Source: CAXBNB01 sp965267535 (GTDB lineage Bacteria > Bacteroidota > Bacteroidia > Cytophagales > Cyclobacteriaceae). Taken from it: DNA of 64,000 nt. The position numbers were made by a program, and so were the translations under genes. Numbering within the stretch: the first letter of the stretch is position 1; each line of letters begins with the position of its first letter. The stretch spans positions 2,232,001-2,296,000 of the forward strand of contig OZ254082.1 of NCBI GenBank assembly GCA_965267535.1. The letters are read 5' to 3'. The notes below the pieces were generated by a model. The model saw only the letters and a program-made list of their open reading frames with translations, had not been told where the DNA came from and made no database searches. Of this stretch, positions 33,945 through 42,614 are shown piece after piece.

Positions 33945-36476
33945 ATGAAAAAACTAGTTTGGAATTTACTCATTGCTGCACTTCCTTTTTTTGTGTTTTC
34001 CTGTACCACTCCACAGTCTAAACAGAATTTTGATGTAGCTGTATCCTGGAAGCTCATAACCAATTTTGCCGATCAGGAACAGCCGGTGTTTCGGGCAGCT
34101 TTTACGTTGGGCAATCAGGGAGACTATACGCTTACAGACAGCAATTGGAAAATGTACTTTAGTATGGCACCCCGCAAGGTAATTGCATCGTCAATTCAGG
34201 CCAATGTAAATATTACGTGTTTGGGAGGTGATTTTTATGAGATGAGTCCCCGGCCCGGATTTTCATTACCCCCCAACGAAAGCCTCACTATTGCCTATGA
34301 GGGAGAAACATTTGTGATTAAAGAAGCAGACGCGCCTATGGGGGTGTATTTTGTATATGGCGATGCTGACCAACAGGCTTTTTCGAGTGTAACTCCTGAA
34401 ATAGCACCATTTACCCTGCCCGAGCAGCTCAATCGTCATCATGCAGATGAAGAGCCTATTCCTACTGCTGCCCGAGCCTATCATGAGTACAATTGGTCTG
34501 TACACCCCAGGGATAAGGTAGCTATAGTACCTACTCCGGTAAGTCAGGAGCTGACGTCTGAAAAAACAACCATTGACAACCGATGGGGAATAGCTGCTGA
34601 CGAAGCGTTGAAGGACGAAGCGGATTATCTGTATACGACCTTTCTGGAGCTGGGCGTAACGCTGGCGGGTGAAGAAAAGCAAATAGAACTGACACTGGAC
34701 AAAAGCCTGACAGCTCCTGAGGCATATCGTTTGGAAATAATGAGCGATAGGGTGGTGATAGCGGGGAGTGACCCTGCCGGAGTGTTTTATGGCATTCAGA
34801 GCATACGCTCGTTGCTGCCGGTAGATGTTTTTTCCGGAAAAAATAAAAAACTCACCCTGTCACTGGGTGTGGTGAAGGATCAGCCACGCTATGCCTACCG
34901 GGGTATGCATGTGGACGTTGGGAGGAATTTTCAGCAAAAAGAGACAATTTTCAAACTGCTGGACATGATGGCGCTGTACAAACTCAATAAGTTGCTTTTT
35001 TACCTGACAGAAGACGAAGGCTGGCGCATAGAGATAAAACAACTGCCCGAACTGGCCGAAGCAGGTGGTCGGCGCGGACATACAATCGATGAAGAAGAGC
35101 ATTTGCGTCCGGCGTATGGGTCGGGCATTGACGGTCCGTATGGGTCGGGCTATTATACGCAGGATGAGTATATTGAAATACTGAAGTATGCACACGAACG
35201 TCATATTGAAATCATCCCGGAAGTGAATTTTCCCGGCCACTCCCGGGCTGCTATTAAGGCTATGAATGTGCGCTACAATCGCCTAATGGCTGCCGGTGAT
35301 GAAAAAGGAGCGCTGGAGTACCTGCTGATCGACCCGCAGGACGTGTCGGTGTATGAGTCGGCACAGGGCTACACCGACAATGTGGTCTGTGTGTGCCGTG
35401 AGTCTGTCTATACGTTTTACGAAACCGTTATTGACGAATTTATAGCCATGCATGAGCGTGCCGGTGTGCCGCTTAGGTGGTTTCATACGGGGGGTGATGA
35501 AGTGGCTAAAGGAGCCTGGAGTGGCTCGCCCATGTGTAAGGAGTTTATAGCCAACACTCCTGAGGTGCATAGTGTACACGATCTGCAGCCGTATTTTCTA
35601 AAGCGGGCAAATGCCATGCTGACGGAAAAAGGTATCGTAACCGGCGGATGGGAAGAGGTGGCGCTCAAAGCCGATGCTAAAGGTACTTTGCAGCCTAATC
35701 CGTATTTTGCAGGGAAACAGGTAGTGCCTTACGTGTGGCAAAATATCTGGGGAAATGAAGACCTGGGTTATAAGCTGGCTAATGGGGGATACCCGCTGGT
35801 GCTATGCAATGTGACCAACCTGTACTTTGATCTGGCTTATAACAAAGACCCCAGAGAGCCGGGTTTGTACTGGGCTGGGTTTATCAATACCCGATCGGCG
35901 TGGGAGTTTGTGCCCGAAGACATGTTTAAATCTACCAAAAAGGACGACATGGGTAAGCTTTATGATCCTGAAACGGATTTTGAAGGAATGGAAAAGCTTA
36001 AGCCTTCCAGTAGAAAAAATATACTGGGAATACAAGGGCAGCTGTGGTGCGAAACGGTAAAAGGCCCTGATATGCTGGAGTACTATTACCTGCCCAAGCT
36101 GCTGGGGCTGGCAGAACGAGCCTGGTCGCCGCATCCGGAGTGGGCCGCCATTGCAGATCACAATAAGCGAAACAAGGCTACTGATGCAGCATGGATGAAG
36201 TTTGCAGCACGGCTGGGCTACCGTGAGCTACCCCGACTCAATCATATCAATGGCGGCTATACCTATCGGGTAGCTCCTCCCGGAGGAGTGATTCGTGAGG
36301 GAAGGCTGTTTGCCAGTATGCCTATGCCGGGTTTTGACATACGCTATACTACAGACGGAAGTGAGCCTACAGTGCAGTCTTCTTTGTACACTGCTCCTGT
36401 AGCAGTAAAAGGAAAGGTTAAGATCAGGGCTTTTGATCAGGCGGGAAATGGCAGCTTGTCTTATCCGGTGGAATAA
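33945..36476 (+). CDS. GH20 beta-N-acetylhexosaminidase lipoprotein
   Basis: This 843-residue enzyme begins with a lipoprotein signal (LIAALPFFVFSCTTP). Its layout is an N-terminal carbohydrate-binding CHB_HEX-type domain, a GH20b domain, the GH20 TIM-barrel catalytic domain, and a C-terminal domain ending in TDGSEPTVQSSLYTAPVAVKG (chitobiase/beta-hexosaminidase C-terminal type). The catalytic pair is visible in HTGGDEVAKGAW, Asp518-Glu519. It removes terminal beta-linked GlcNAc or GalNAc from N-glycans, chitobiose or glycolipids. Length and domain set are typical. It is a single plus-strand gene, divergent from the six-gene minus-strand unit, and both should serve the same glycan. Confidence 0.95.
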   Translation: MKKLVWNLLIAALPFFVFSCTTPQSKQNFDVAVSWKLITNFADQEQPVFRAAFTLGNQGDYTLTDSNWKMYFSMAPRKVIASSIQANVNITCLGGDFYEMSPRPGFSLPPNESLTIAYEGETFVIKEADAPMGVYFVYGDADQQAFSSVTPEIAPFTLPEQLNRHHADEEPIPTAARAYHEYNWSVHPRDKVAIVPTPVSQELTSEKTTIDNRWGIAADEALKDEADYLYTTFLELGVTLAGEEKQIELTLDKSLTAPEAYRLEIMSDRVVIAGSDPAGVFYGIQSIRSLLPVDVFSGKNKKLTLSLGVVKDQPRYAYRGMHVDVGRNFQQKETIFKLLDMMALYKLNKLLFYLTEDEGWRIEIKQLPELAEAGGRRGHTIDEEEHLRPAYGSGIDGPYGSGYYTQDEYIEILKYAHERHIEIIPEVNFPGHSRAAIKAMNVRYNRLMAAGDEKGALEYLLIDPQDVSVYESAQGYTDNVVCVCRESVYTFYETVIDEFIAMHERAGVPLRWFHTGGDEVAKGAWSGSPMCKEFIANTPEVHSVHDLQPYFLKRANAMLTEKGIVTGGWEEVALKADAKGTLQPNPYFAGKQVVPYVWQNIWGNEDLGYKLANGGYPLVLCNVTNLYFDLAYNKDPREPGLYWAGFINTRSAWEFVPEDMFKSTKKDDMGKLYDPETDFEGMEKLKPSSRKNILGIQGQLWCETVKGPDMLEYYYLPKLLGLAERAWSPHPEWAAIADHNKRNKATDAAWMKFAARLGYRELPRLNHINGGYTYRVAPPGGVIREGRLFASMPMPGFDIRYTTDGSEPTVQSSLYTAPVAVKGKVKIRAFDQAGNGSLSYPVE

Positions 36477-36533
36477 TCGAGTATTACCGTTTTATTGTAG
36501 TAGACACTGAGGCGGCAGCAGTTGATGGTAACA

Positions 36534-36938
36534 TCAAACAAAATACTGATCTACTATCTCTGCAATGATTTGTCCCGAAAGAGGTTTGTTGTAAAAACCA
36601 TACACATTGGTGTATTCATCGGCTTTTTGCCTGTCGTCCGGGTTGATGGAAGTGGTTAGCATGATGATTTTTGAGTTGGGAGAGTCATAGCTATTCGCCT
36701 TTTTGTATTGATCGAGAAATTCCCACCCGTTCATGCAAGGCATATTGATGTCTAAAAAAATGATTTCATTGTCGAAGTGATCGTCTAAACTTCTGGATTC
36801 GAAGTATTCCAGGGCTTCTTCTGCATCCAAAAAATCCTTAACCTTATGCGTGCAGTCGGTTTCTTTGATGATGATTTTGTGTATGAAGTTTGTAGGTTCA
36901 TCATCATCAATCAATATGATCCTTTCTAATTTCTTCAT
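36534..36938 (-). CDS. Single-domain response regulator (CheY-like)
   Basis: The 134-residue protein is a stand-alone receiver domain. The acidic pocket is IILIDDDEP, the phospho-accepting aspartate is in EIIFLDINMPCMNGWEFL, and the conserved lysine is in GFYNKPL. It has no output domain, so it probably acts through protein binding or phosphorelay. It is one base after the stop-start boundary with the upstream CheB-CheR-kinase gene (36940), so it should be its direct partner. Proteins of this type (often called Rcp1/CheY-like) usually follow hybrid phytochrome-like kinases. Confidence 0.92.
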   Translation of the reverse strand: MKKLERIILIDDDEPTNFIHKIIIKETDCTHKVKDFLDAEEALEYFESRSLDDHFDNEIIFLDINMPCMNGWEFLDQYKKANSYDSPNSKIIMLTTSINPDDRQKADEYTNVYGFYNKPLSGQIIAEIVDQYFV

Positions 36939-36939
36939 C

Positions 36940-39900
36940 TTATTCTTTTTTTAGATTATTGGCTATAGTGAAATAAAAAGTAGTACCATGTCCTTCTTTG
37001 CCGTCGTACCAGATGGTACCTCTGTGCAACTCTACTATTTTTTTACAGTGAGCGAGACCGATTCCGGTTCCGTCATATTTGTCTCTGGCGTGCAATCGCT
37101 GGAAGATTACAAATATTTTGTCGTTGAATTTGGGGTCTATACCAATCCCGTTATCCTGAACTGCAAATTCCCAGAAAAGCTTTTTCTTTTTGGCTTTCAC
37201 CTGTATGTGAGGACTTATGTCCGGGTTTCGGTATTTAATCGAATTGGAGATTAAATTTTGAAGTAATAATCTTATTTCATTTTCATATCCCCAGATTTCG
37301 GGTAGCGATTCTGCTTCTATCACGGCATTGGACTGCTGTATGATAGCATTCATATCAGTGAGTATTTCATCCAGAATTTTGTTGCAATCGATTTGGGTCA
37401 GCTTTTTTTCTCTGCCAATTCGCGAAAATTCTAGCAGGGCGGTTACCATTTCCTGCATTCTTTGAGAAGAGGTGCTAATCACATCCAGAAACTTGTTTGA
37501 TTTGCTGTCGAGTTTTTCTTTGTAGTGTCTTTTGAATACGTCTACAAAGCTGATGACGGTTCTTAGAGGTTCCTGCAGGTCGTGCGATGCTACATAGGCG
37601 TATTGCTCCAGGTCTCTGTTAGACCGTTTGAGCAATTCAGATTTCTTGATGAGTTGTTGCTCAGTCTTTTTGAGTTCTGAGATATTGACAAATGACAGTA
37701 TAGCTCCTTTTTTAGAGGGGGCACTTTTTTCCTGAGTCTTGAATTTAGAAATTCGAAGCAGGTGCTGTGAGCCATCCTGATTTTGAATTTCGTGCTCTAT
37801 TTTTTTTCCGGTAGTGATTACCTGTTTGATGTCGTTGAAGAGGCGGTCTAGCTCAAAATGCGCCGTAAAATGATGGATTGACCTGCCCAGATCATTGTCG
37901 TCCAGGTGGAAATAATTTTTGATAGAGGGAGTGAATTTACGTATCAGCAATTGGTCGTCTACGAAAATGGTACCTATGTCTGTAGAAGCCATCAGGTTGT
38001 CCATATCATTGGTCAGGTTGGTCAGCTCTATGATTTTGTCCTGTAGCTCTGAGTTTACAGTTTGGAGTTCTTCATTTACCGACTGTAACTCTTCGTTTGT
38101 TCCTTGCATTTCCTCGTTGGAAGCCAGTAATTCTTCGTTTGCGGCCTGCAATTCTTCGTTTGTGGTTTCCAGTTCTTCTACAATCACGCTCAACATTTCT
38201 TTGGTTTCCTTCAATTCCAGCTCTAGCGCTGTTATTTGATAGGCGTCTATGTTGTTTGGGATAATTTCTTCGGGTATTACCTCGTTGGGGGATGTTTCCG
38301 GACTTGTTTTGATAAACTCCACTAATATAACCGGAGAGTTATGAGTCTTTATTTCCAGGGAACTAAACTTGATGGATACCGGTATGGCTTTTTTTCCTTC
38401 TTTTTTCAGAGGGAAGTTTTTGTAAATTACTGATTTTCCGGTTTTTATTGTCTTGTTGATGGCCGCTTTTAGTGTGTTTTGATGATCATTGTTGATCATA
38501 TTGAAGAAATTGAATTCGATTTTTCTTCTGGGTATGCTCAGGTAGTCGTCCACATTACCATGAGCGTAAAGCACGTCGTAGTTTTGTCCGATAAAAATAC
38601 AATCGGGAGCAAATTGATCCAGCAACGCCAGCATAAAAGGATCTTTTAAAACATTGGAATTGGATTCCAGTGTTTGTGTGATCTTTTCGTTGAACCGCGT
38701 AGAGATATAGGCGGGGAGCTTTTTGTATTTGGGTTTTTCTACACACCGGTACAGGTGGTGGTTAGGCGTTACCGGTTCAAATGATTTCTCTATAGGTTTT
38801 ATGCTTTCGCTGGGTCCTGTAAAAAGGAACCCACCCTTTTGCAATGCGTGATGAAACGTTTTTAAGGCAATTTCCTGTGCAGAAGGCTTGAAATAAATCA
38901 ATACGTTTCTACAAACTACCAGGTCAATATTTGCAAAGGGTGGGTTTTCCAATAGGTTGTGTTTAGAAAAAATGATTTTGCTACGCAGTGTGGGTTTGAT
39001 TTGAAATCTGCCACCCACTTCACGGAAATTAAGAGATAGGGTAGCAGGATCTATTTTAGAGACGGCATTCACGGCGAAAGATCCTTTTGAAGCTTTCTGA
39101 AGGGCGGTTCCGTCTATATCGGTTGCAAATATTTTGAATTGAGTATTGGCTCCATGTCGTTTGCGGTATTTTTCCATCATCATGGCCACCGAATACACTT
39201 CTTCTCCTGTGGAGCATCCTATATCCCAGATTCTGATCACAGAACCCGGTTCTTTGGATTTAAACAACCTGGGGATTACCTCGTTTTCCAGGATTTCAAA
39301 ATCTTTTTCATCCCTAAAAAACTCCGTAACCCCAATTAAAAACTCAGAGTAGAGCCTATCCACTTCTTTGGGGTGTTTTTTGAGTAGGTTGAGGTAGCCG
39401 TGCAGCGTGTTTATGGTGTTTACAGCCATTCTACGCTCGATTCTCCTTTCCAAAGTGGTTTTTTTATATTTTTCGAAATCTACACCGGAGAGGTGATTAA
39501 CAATCTTTAGGATTTCATTGTATACATCGTCGTTGGTGTGAAATTCGACTTCATTGTCTTCTTGAGGAATGCTGCCAGTGTGTGCATACTCATGCAGAAA
39601 TCCACCTATTTCTTCTAGCTTCAGCTCTTTGTCTACTACTCGTGTAGCCAGGGCGGCCAGGGGCATACCGTCAAATTCGGCCGTTTCAGGGTCTTGGGCC
39701 AGCACCATGCCTCCACAGTTGTTTATGGTAAGAATGCCTCTCGAACCATCTGTTCCTGTGCCGGATACCACTATCCCGATGGCTTTATTTCGGTATTCAC
39801 TACCCAATGAATGAAAAAAGTGATCGATGGGGAAATGCAAACCAGCCAGCGGTCGATCGCTCAGTTTAAATTTCCCGTTTTTAATGGACAGATCATGATT

Positions 39901-40185
39901 TTTTGAGTTGAGGTAAATGTGATTGGGTTCTATAATCATCCCTTCTCTTACTGTGTCAATTTTCAGAGAGGTATTTTTGGCGAGCAATTCACTCATGAGG
40001 CTTTTAAAGTCCGGCGAAAGGTGCTGTATGATGACAAATGCCATGTTGGTGTTGGTGTATACATTGTCAAACATTTTTCTGAGGGCTCCTAATCCTCCGG
40101 CCGATGCTCCGATACCTACCACGTACATATTATTTATTGTAGCGGTACTACTTGTGTGAGTAGGTGAAGGGTTTGTTGTAGACAT
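36940..40185 (-). CDS. CheB-CheR-PAS-histidine kinase hybrid
   Basis: This 1081-residue protein joins a methylesterase, a methyltransferase and a kinase. The CheB-like part (residues about 20-200) keeps the catalytic Ser28 in GIGASAGG, His55 in QHLSPDF and Asp in GTGTDGSRG. The CheR part (about 220-480) begins VDFEKYKKTTLERRIERRM and has the SAM-binding IWDIGCSTGEEVYSVAM. Then a PAS region, a long coiled coil of repeated TNEELQ-type heptads, a second PAS, a HisKA helix with the phosphoacceptor in YVASHDLQEPLR, and an HATPase domain (NLISNSIKYRNP; DNGIGIDPKF; GTGIGLAHCKKI) follow. Such proteins may sense a signal without a chemoreceptor, and no MCP gene is nearby. It is sandwiched by two response regulators. 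Confidence 0.93.
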   Translation of the reverse strand: MSTTNPSPTHTSSTATINNMYVVGIGASAGGLGALRKMFDNVYTNTNMAFVIIQHLSPDFKSLMSELLAKNTSLKIDTVREGMIIEPNHIYLNSKNHDLSIKNGKFKLSDRPLAGLHFPIDHFFHSLGSEYRNKAIGIVVSGTGTDGSRGILTINNCGGMVLAQDPETAEFDGMPLAALATRVVDKELKLEEIGGFLHEYAHTGSIPQEDNEVEFHTNDDVYNEILKIVNHLSGVDFEKYKKTTLERRIERRMAVNTINTLHGYLNLLKKHPKEVDRLYSEFLIGVTEFFRDEKDFEILENEVIPRLFKSKEPGSVIRIWDIGCSTGEEVYSVAMMMEKYRKRHGANTQFKIFATDIDGTALQKASKGSFAVNAVSKIDPATLSLNFREVGGRFQIKPTLRSKIIFSKHNLLENPPFANIDLVVCRNVLIYFKPSAQEIALKTFHHALQKGGFLFTGPSESIKPIEKSFEPVTPNHHLYRCVEKPKYKKLPAYISTRFNEKITQTLESNSNVLKDPFMLALLDQFAPDCIFIGQNYDVLYAHGNVDDYLSIPRRKIEFNFFNMINNDHQNTLKAAINKTIKTGKSVIYKNFPLKKEGKKAIPVSIKFSSLEIKTHNSPVILVEFIKTSPETSPNEVIPEEIIPNNIDAYQITALELELKETKEMLSVIVEELETTNEELQAANEELLASNEEMQGTNEELQSVNEELQTVNSELQDKIIELTNLTNDMDNLMASTDIGTIFVDDQLLIRKFTPSIKNYFHLDDNDLGRSIHHFTAHFELDRLFNDIKQVITTGKKIEHEIQNQDGSQHLLRISKFKTQEKSAPSKKGAILSFVNISELKKTEQQLIKKSELLKRSNRDLEQYAYVASHDLQEPLRTVISFVDVFKRHYKEKLDSKSNKFLDVISTSSQRMQEMVTALLEFSRIGREKKLTQIDCNKILDEILTDMNAIIQQSNAVIEAESLPEIWGYENEIRLLLQNLISNSIKYRNPDISPHIQVKAKKKKLFWEFAVQDNGIGIDPKFNDKIFVIFQRLHARDKYDGTGIGLAHCKKIVELHRGTIWYDGKEGHGTTFYFTIANNLKKE

Positions 40186-40210
40186 AATTTAGAGTTCTTT
40201 GGTAGGGGAG

Positions 40211-40774
40211 TTATTGATCTTTCTTCAAAAAGGATTTTTTGGATTCCTCCATTTTTTTGAGGGTGGCATCTATTCTGCTGGCCGTTTCTTTTACCGGTTT
40301 ATTTGCTGCCTCGACTATACGCTTGAGTTTTTTTATTTCCTTTTCGGTTTGCTTTATGTTTTGGCGTACCCTTCCTTGGTCGTTTTCGTCTTTTACACCA
40401 AAAAAGTGAGAGATTATCTTTGAAAGCTTTTCCATGTCGGATTTTAGCACAAACCCTGACGCTCCATTTAGGATTGTTTCTTCAGCCAGCTCGGCTCCAA
40501 TGGTTCCGGTGATGAAAATAAAAGGTACATACGGTAATACCTGTTGGCTTTCAATCAGGGCTTCCAATCCGGTGTAGGAGGGTAAGTTGTAATCGGCCAG
40601 TATGATGTCCGGATTAGTTTTTTCTAAGTCATGCACAAAGTCAGTCCTGTTGCTTGCGTGAGTCATTTCAAATGGAAATGGCAAAGCTTTTAAGTGGTGG
40701 GAGATTAATACAGCATCTGATTCTTTGTCCTCTAGTAATAGGATTTTTAATACTTTTTTTGAGCTTTCAGTCAT
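40211..40774 (-). CDS. Response regulator with C-terminal helical extension
   Basis: The 187-residue protein starts with a receiver domain: LLLEDKESDAVL in the acidic pocket, IILADYNLPSYTGLEAL with the phospho-accepting aspartate, and FVLKSDMEKL with the conserved lysine. The last 70 residues are a charged helix (KQTEKEIKKLKRIVEAANKPVKETASRID) likely to form a coiled coil rather than a DNA-binding domain. It lies 26 bases upstream of the CheB-CheR-kinase gene in the same direction, so it could be an input regulator or relay partner for it. The upstream region to 41085 shows no promoter I can identify. Confidence 0.88.
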   Translation of the reverse strand: MTESSKKVLKILLLEDKESDAVLISHHLKALPFPFEMTHASNRTDFVHDLEKTNPDIILADYNLPSYTGLEALIESQQVLPYVPFIFITGTIGAELAEETILNGASGFVLKSDMEKLSKIISHFFGVKDENDQGRVRQNIKQTEKEIKKLKRIVEAANKPVKETASRIDATLKKMEESKKSFLKKDQ

Positions 40775-41085
40775 TTTTGGGATACTGTTTGGTTTAGCTT
40801 GTTACATATTAAGTTGGTTTTTAAGTGAAGTTTGGTTGAGGTTGTAACATAAATATAGCTTATTAGTGTTTAAATAGTGTGTTTTTTCTATTTTCTTTTA
40901 ATGAAAAAAATAGAGTATAAGTGTATTTGCTACATCTATTGTTGTTATTTTTTTGTTTAAACTTAGATGATTTGGAAGTATACAAATCAATTATTGATGT
41001 TATAATATTGATTTATATATTATTTTTCTCATTGAAGAGTGTTAGGAGGGAAGCGTGAGGCATCCTAAGGATGCCTGTTTTGTGC
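40775..41085. other. AT-rich intergenic stretch with a short palindrome
   Basis: 311 bases with no open frame of coding character. The only structure is AGGCATCCTAAGGATGCCT at 41058-41076, a tight 8-3-8 palindrome just after the minus-strand cytochrome gene. It lacks a T-run, so a terminator is not assured. Confidence 0.5.
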
Positions 41086-42558
41086 TTAGTTGTATGGGCC
41101 TTCTTCTAGCAAAAACTTTTTGTCCGGTTGATTGTGGCGTAGAGCTTCCAGCACATCTTCGGAGAGTTCATTGCCAAATACATATACGTTTTGCAGCGAA
41201 GGCAACAGAAGCAGGTTTAGAGCATGACTGTTGCTGAGTTGGGTAAACGAGAGGTTGAGCGTGTGGAGGTTTTTTAGGGGCTGCAGGTATACCAGTCCGC
41301 TTCCTTTTATGGCGGTTTTTTGAAGGTAAAGCTTCCTGAGGTTCGTCATTTTTCCTAGCTGATAGAGGTCATCGTCGGTTACCTGGCTGGCTACCAGCGA
41401 CGCACCTGTAAATAGTGAAAAGTATGGAGAAAGTTTTTTGAGTTCTTCACCACCAAACGGGGCAGGTGGAAATTGCATAGCCAGGGAGTAAAAGAAGCCC
41501 TCAGCTTCCTTGTCGCGCCGAATGGTCACCTGGAGTTCTCTTGCCAGCTCCTGTAGTGCCTGATGTATTTCTGTCTGTTCGGCTTTGGTAGTTGCTACTT
41601 TTTGTTGCAGCTGCACTGCAGTTGGCAGGTAGGAGTCGAGCGTCTGACGGATAGTCTCGTCTTGTTGTGCATCTACTATTTTTTGCTTCTGATCGGCTCC
41701 TGTGTCTATCCAGTAGCGGATCAGTTCTACCTCACTGTCGGAGAGAGGTGTTTTTCCCTCTGGAGGCATACGGTCTTTGTGATCTTGCGGTAGTGTTATC
41801 CTGTGGAAGAGTTCGCTTTTATCGGACTGGTGTGGTACTATGGCAGTTTGCCCGCTTTCTCCACCTTCGAGTAGTTGATCGTATTGTGTCATCAGGTATT
41901 TGCCTTTTTTCTTGTGTGTATTGTGGCAGCTGGCACATTGGGTGTCTATTATGGGAGCGATCAGGTCTTCGTAAAAGAGCATGTCTTCTATCGGCTTTGC
42001 CTGTGCGGTGTGATCTGTGAGCAGAGCTGGTAGGTTTTCTGTCAGGTAGTTTTCGCCGTGTGTCACTGATCCTCCCATGTGACTGGCGTATCCCAATACT
42101 CCGTTGGTAGCTACCAGACAGCTTAGGTACAGCGGATAGAGTTTTTGGTTTTGTTCGAGCAAAAAGAAAACAGCACTCGTAGCAAGAATGGATACTCCTG
42201 CCAGCACACCCAATCGAAAATGACTGGCTATTAGTTTTCCTTCATATTCTCCCGATGCATAGAGCAGATAGCCCACTGCTATTACAGCCAATGTACTGCA
42301 GGCTGCCAGTATCCATATCAGGCCAATTGCCCGGGAGTGTTTTTTTACCATGTTGAGTTTGTCTGCCACTTCATAGATCAATGGTAATACAGCCAGCACT
42401 ATGGGAAAGTGAAGCAGCAGAGGGTGAAACCGCCCCAGAAATGCACCCAGAGTGGTGGGTGGAGCCATGGGAAAAAGAAGTAATGCTATTAATCCTATGG
42501 CCGGTATTCCAAACGTAAGCAGTGTTCGGTCCGGCCTGTTCAGTAGGTTTAGGTTCAA
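41086..42558 (-). CDS. Membrane-anchored cytochrome c with leucine-rich repeats
   Basis: The 490-residue protein has four or five N-terminal helices of DUF2231-like type (LGAFLGRFHPLLLHFPIVLAVLPLI). These are followed by a single haem motif in DTQCASCHNTHKKKGKYLMTQYDQL, which is the Planctomycete cytochrome c (PSCyt1) pattern. The last 150 residues carry leucine-rich repeats (MTNLRKLYLQKTAIKGSGLVYLQPLKNLHTLNLSFTQL). This domain mix is typical of Planctomycetes-like secreted oxidation modules found in some Bacteroidota. The gene is 56 bases downstream of DUF1552, and the three genes 41086-45955 look like one unit. The electron donor is not known. Confidence 0.9.
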   Translation of the reverse strand: MNLNLLNRPDRTLLTFGIPAIGLIALLLFPMAPPTTLGAFLGRFHPLLLHFPIVLAVLPLIYEVADKLNMVKKHSRAIGLIWILAACSTLAVIAVGYLLYASGEYEGKLIASHFRLGVLAGVSILATSAVFFLLEQNQKLYPLYLSCLVATNGVLGYASHMGGSVTHGENYLTENLPALLTDHTAQAKPIEDMLFYEDLIAPIIDTQCASCHNTHKKKGKYLMTQYDQLLEGGESGQTAIVPHQSDKSELFHRITLPQDHKDRMPPEGKTPLSDSEVELIRYWIDTGADQKQKIVDAQQDETIRQTLDSYLPTAVQLQQKVATTKAEQTEIHQALQELARELQVTIRRDKEAEGFFYSLAMQFPPAPFGGEELKKLSPYFSLFTGASLVASQVTDDDLYQLGKMTNLRKLYLQKTAIKGSGLVYLQPLKNLHTLNLSFTQLSNSHALNLLLLPSLQNVYVFGNELSEDVLEALRHNQPDKKFLLEEGPYN

Positions 42559-42614
42559 TGTACTATAGTGTATAGGTAAATAATGCGTTTTTGCTTTTCT
42601 GACTGTTTGGTAGA

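Noticed and set aside
38040..38215. Short repeated TNEELQ-type codons as a DNA repeat array
   Set aside because: They encode a coiled coil in the kinase hybrid and are explained by protein heptads, not by a CRISPR or satellite repeat.
41058..41076. AGGCATCCTAAGGATGCCT as a terminator of the cytochrome/LRR gene
   Set aside because: The loop is only three bases and there is no T-run on the relevant strand, so I record it as a palindrome and not a terminator.
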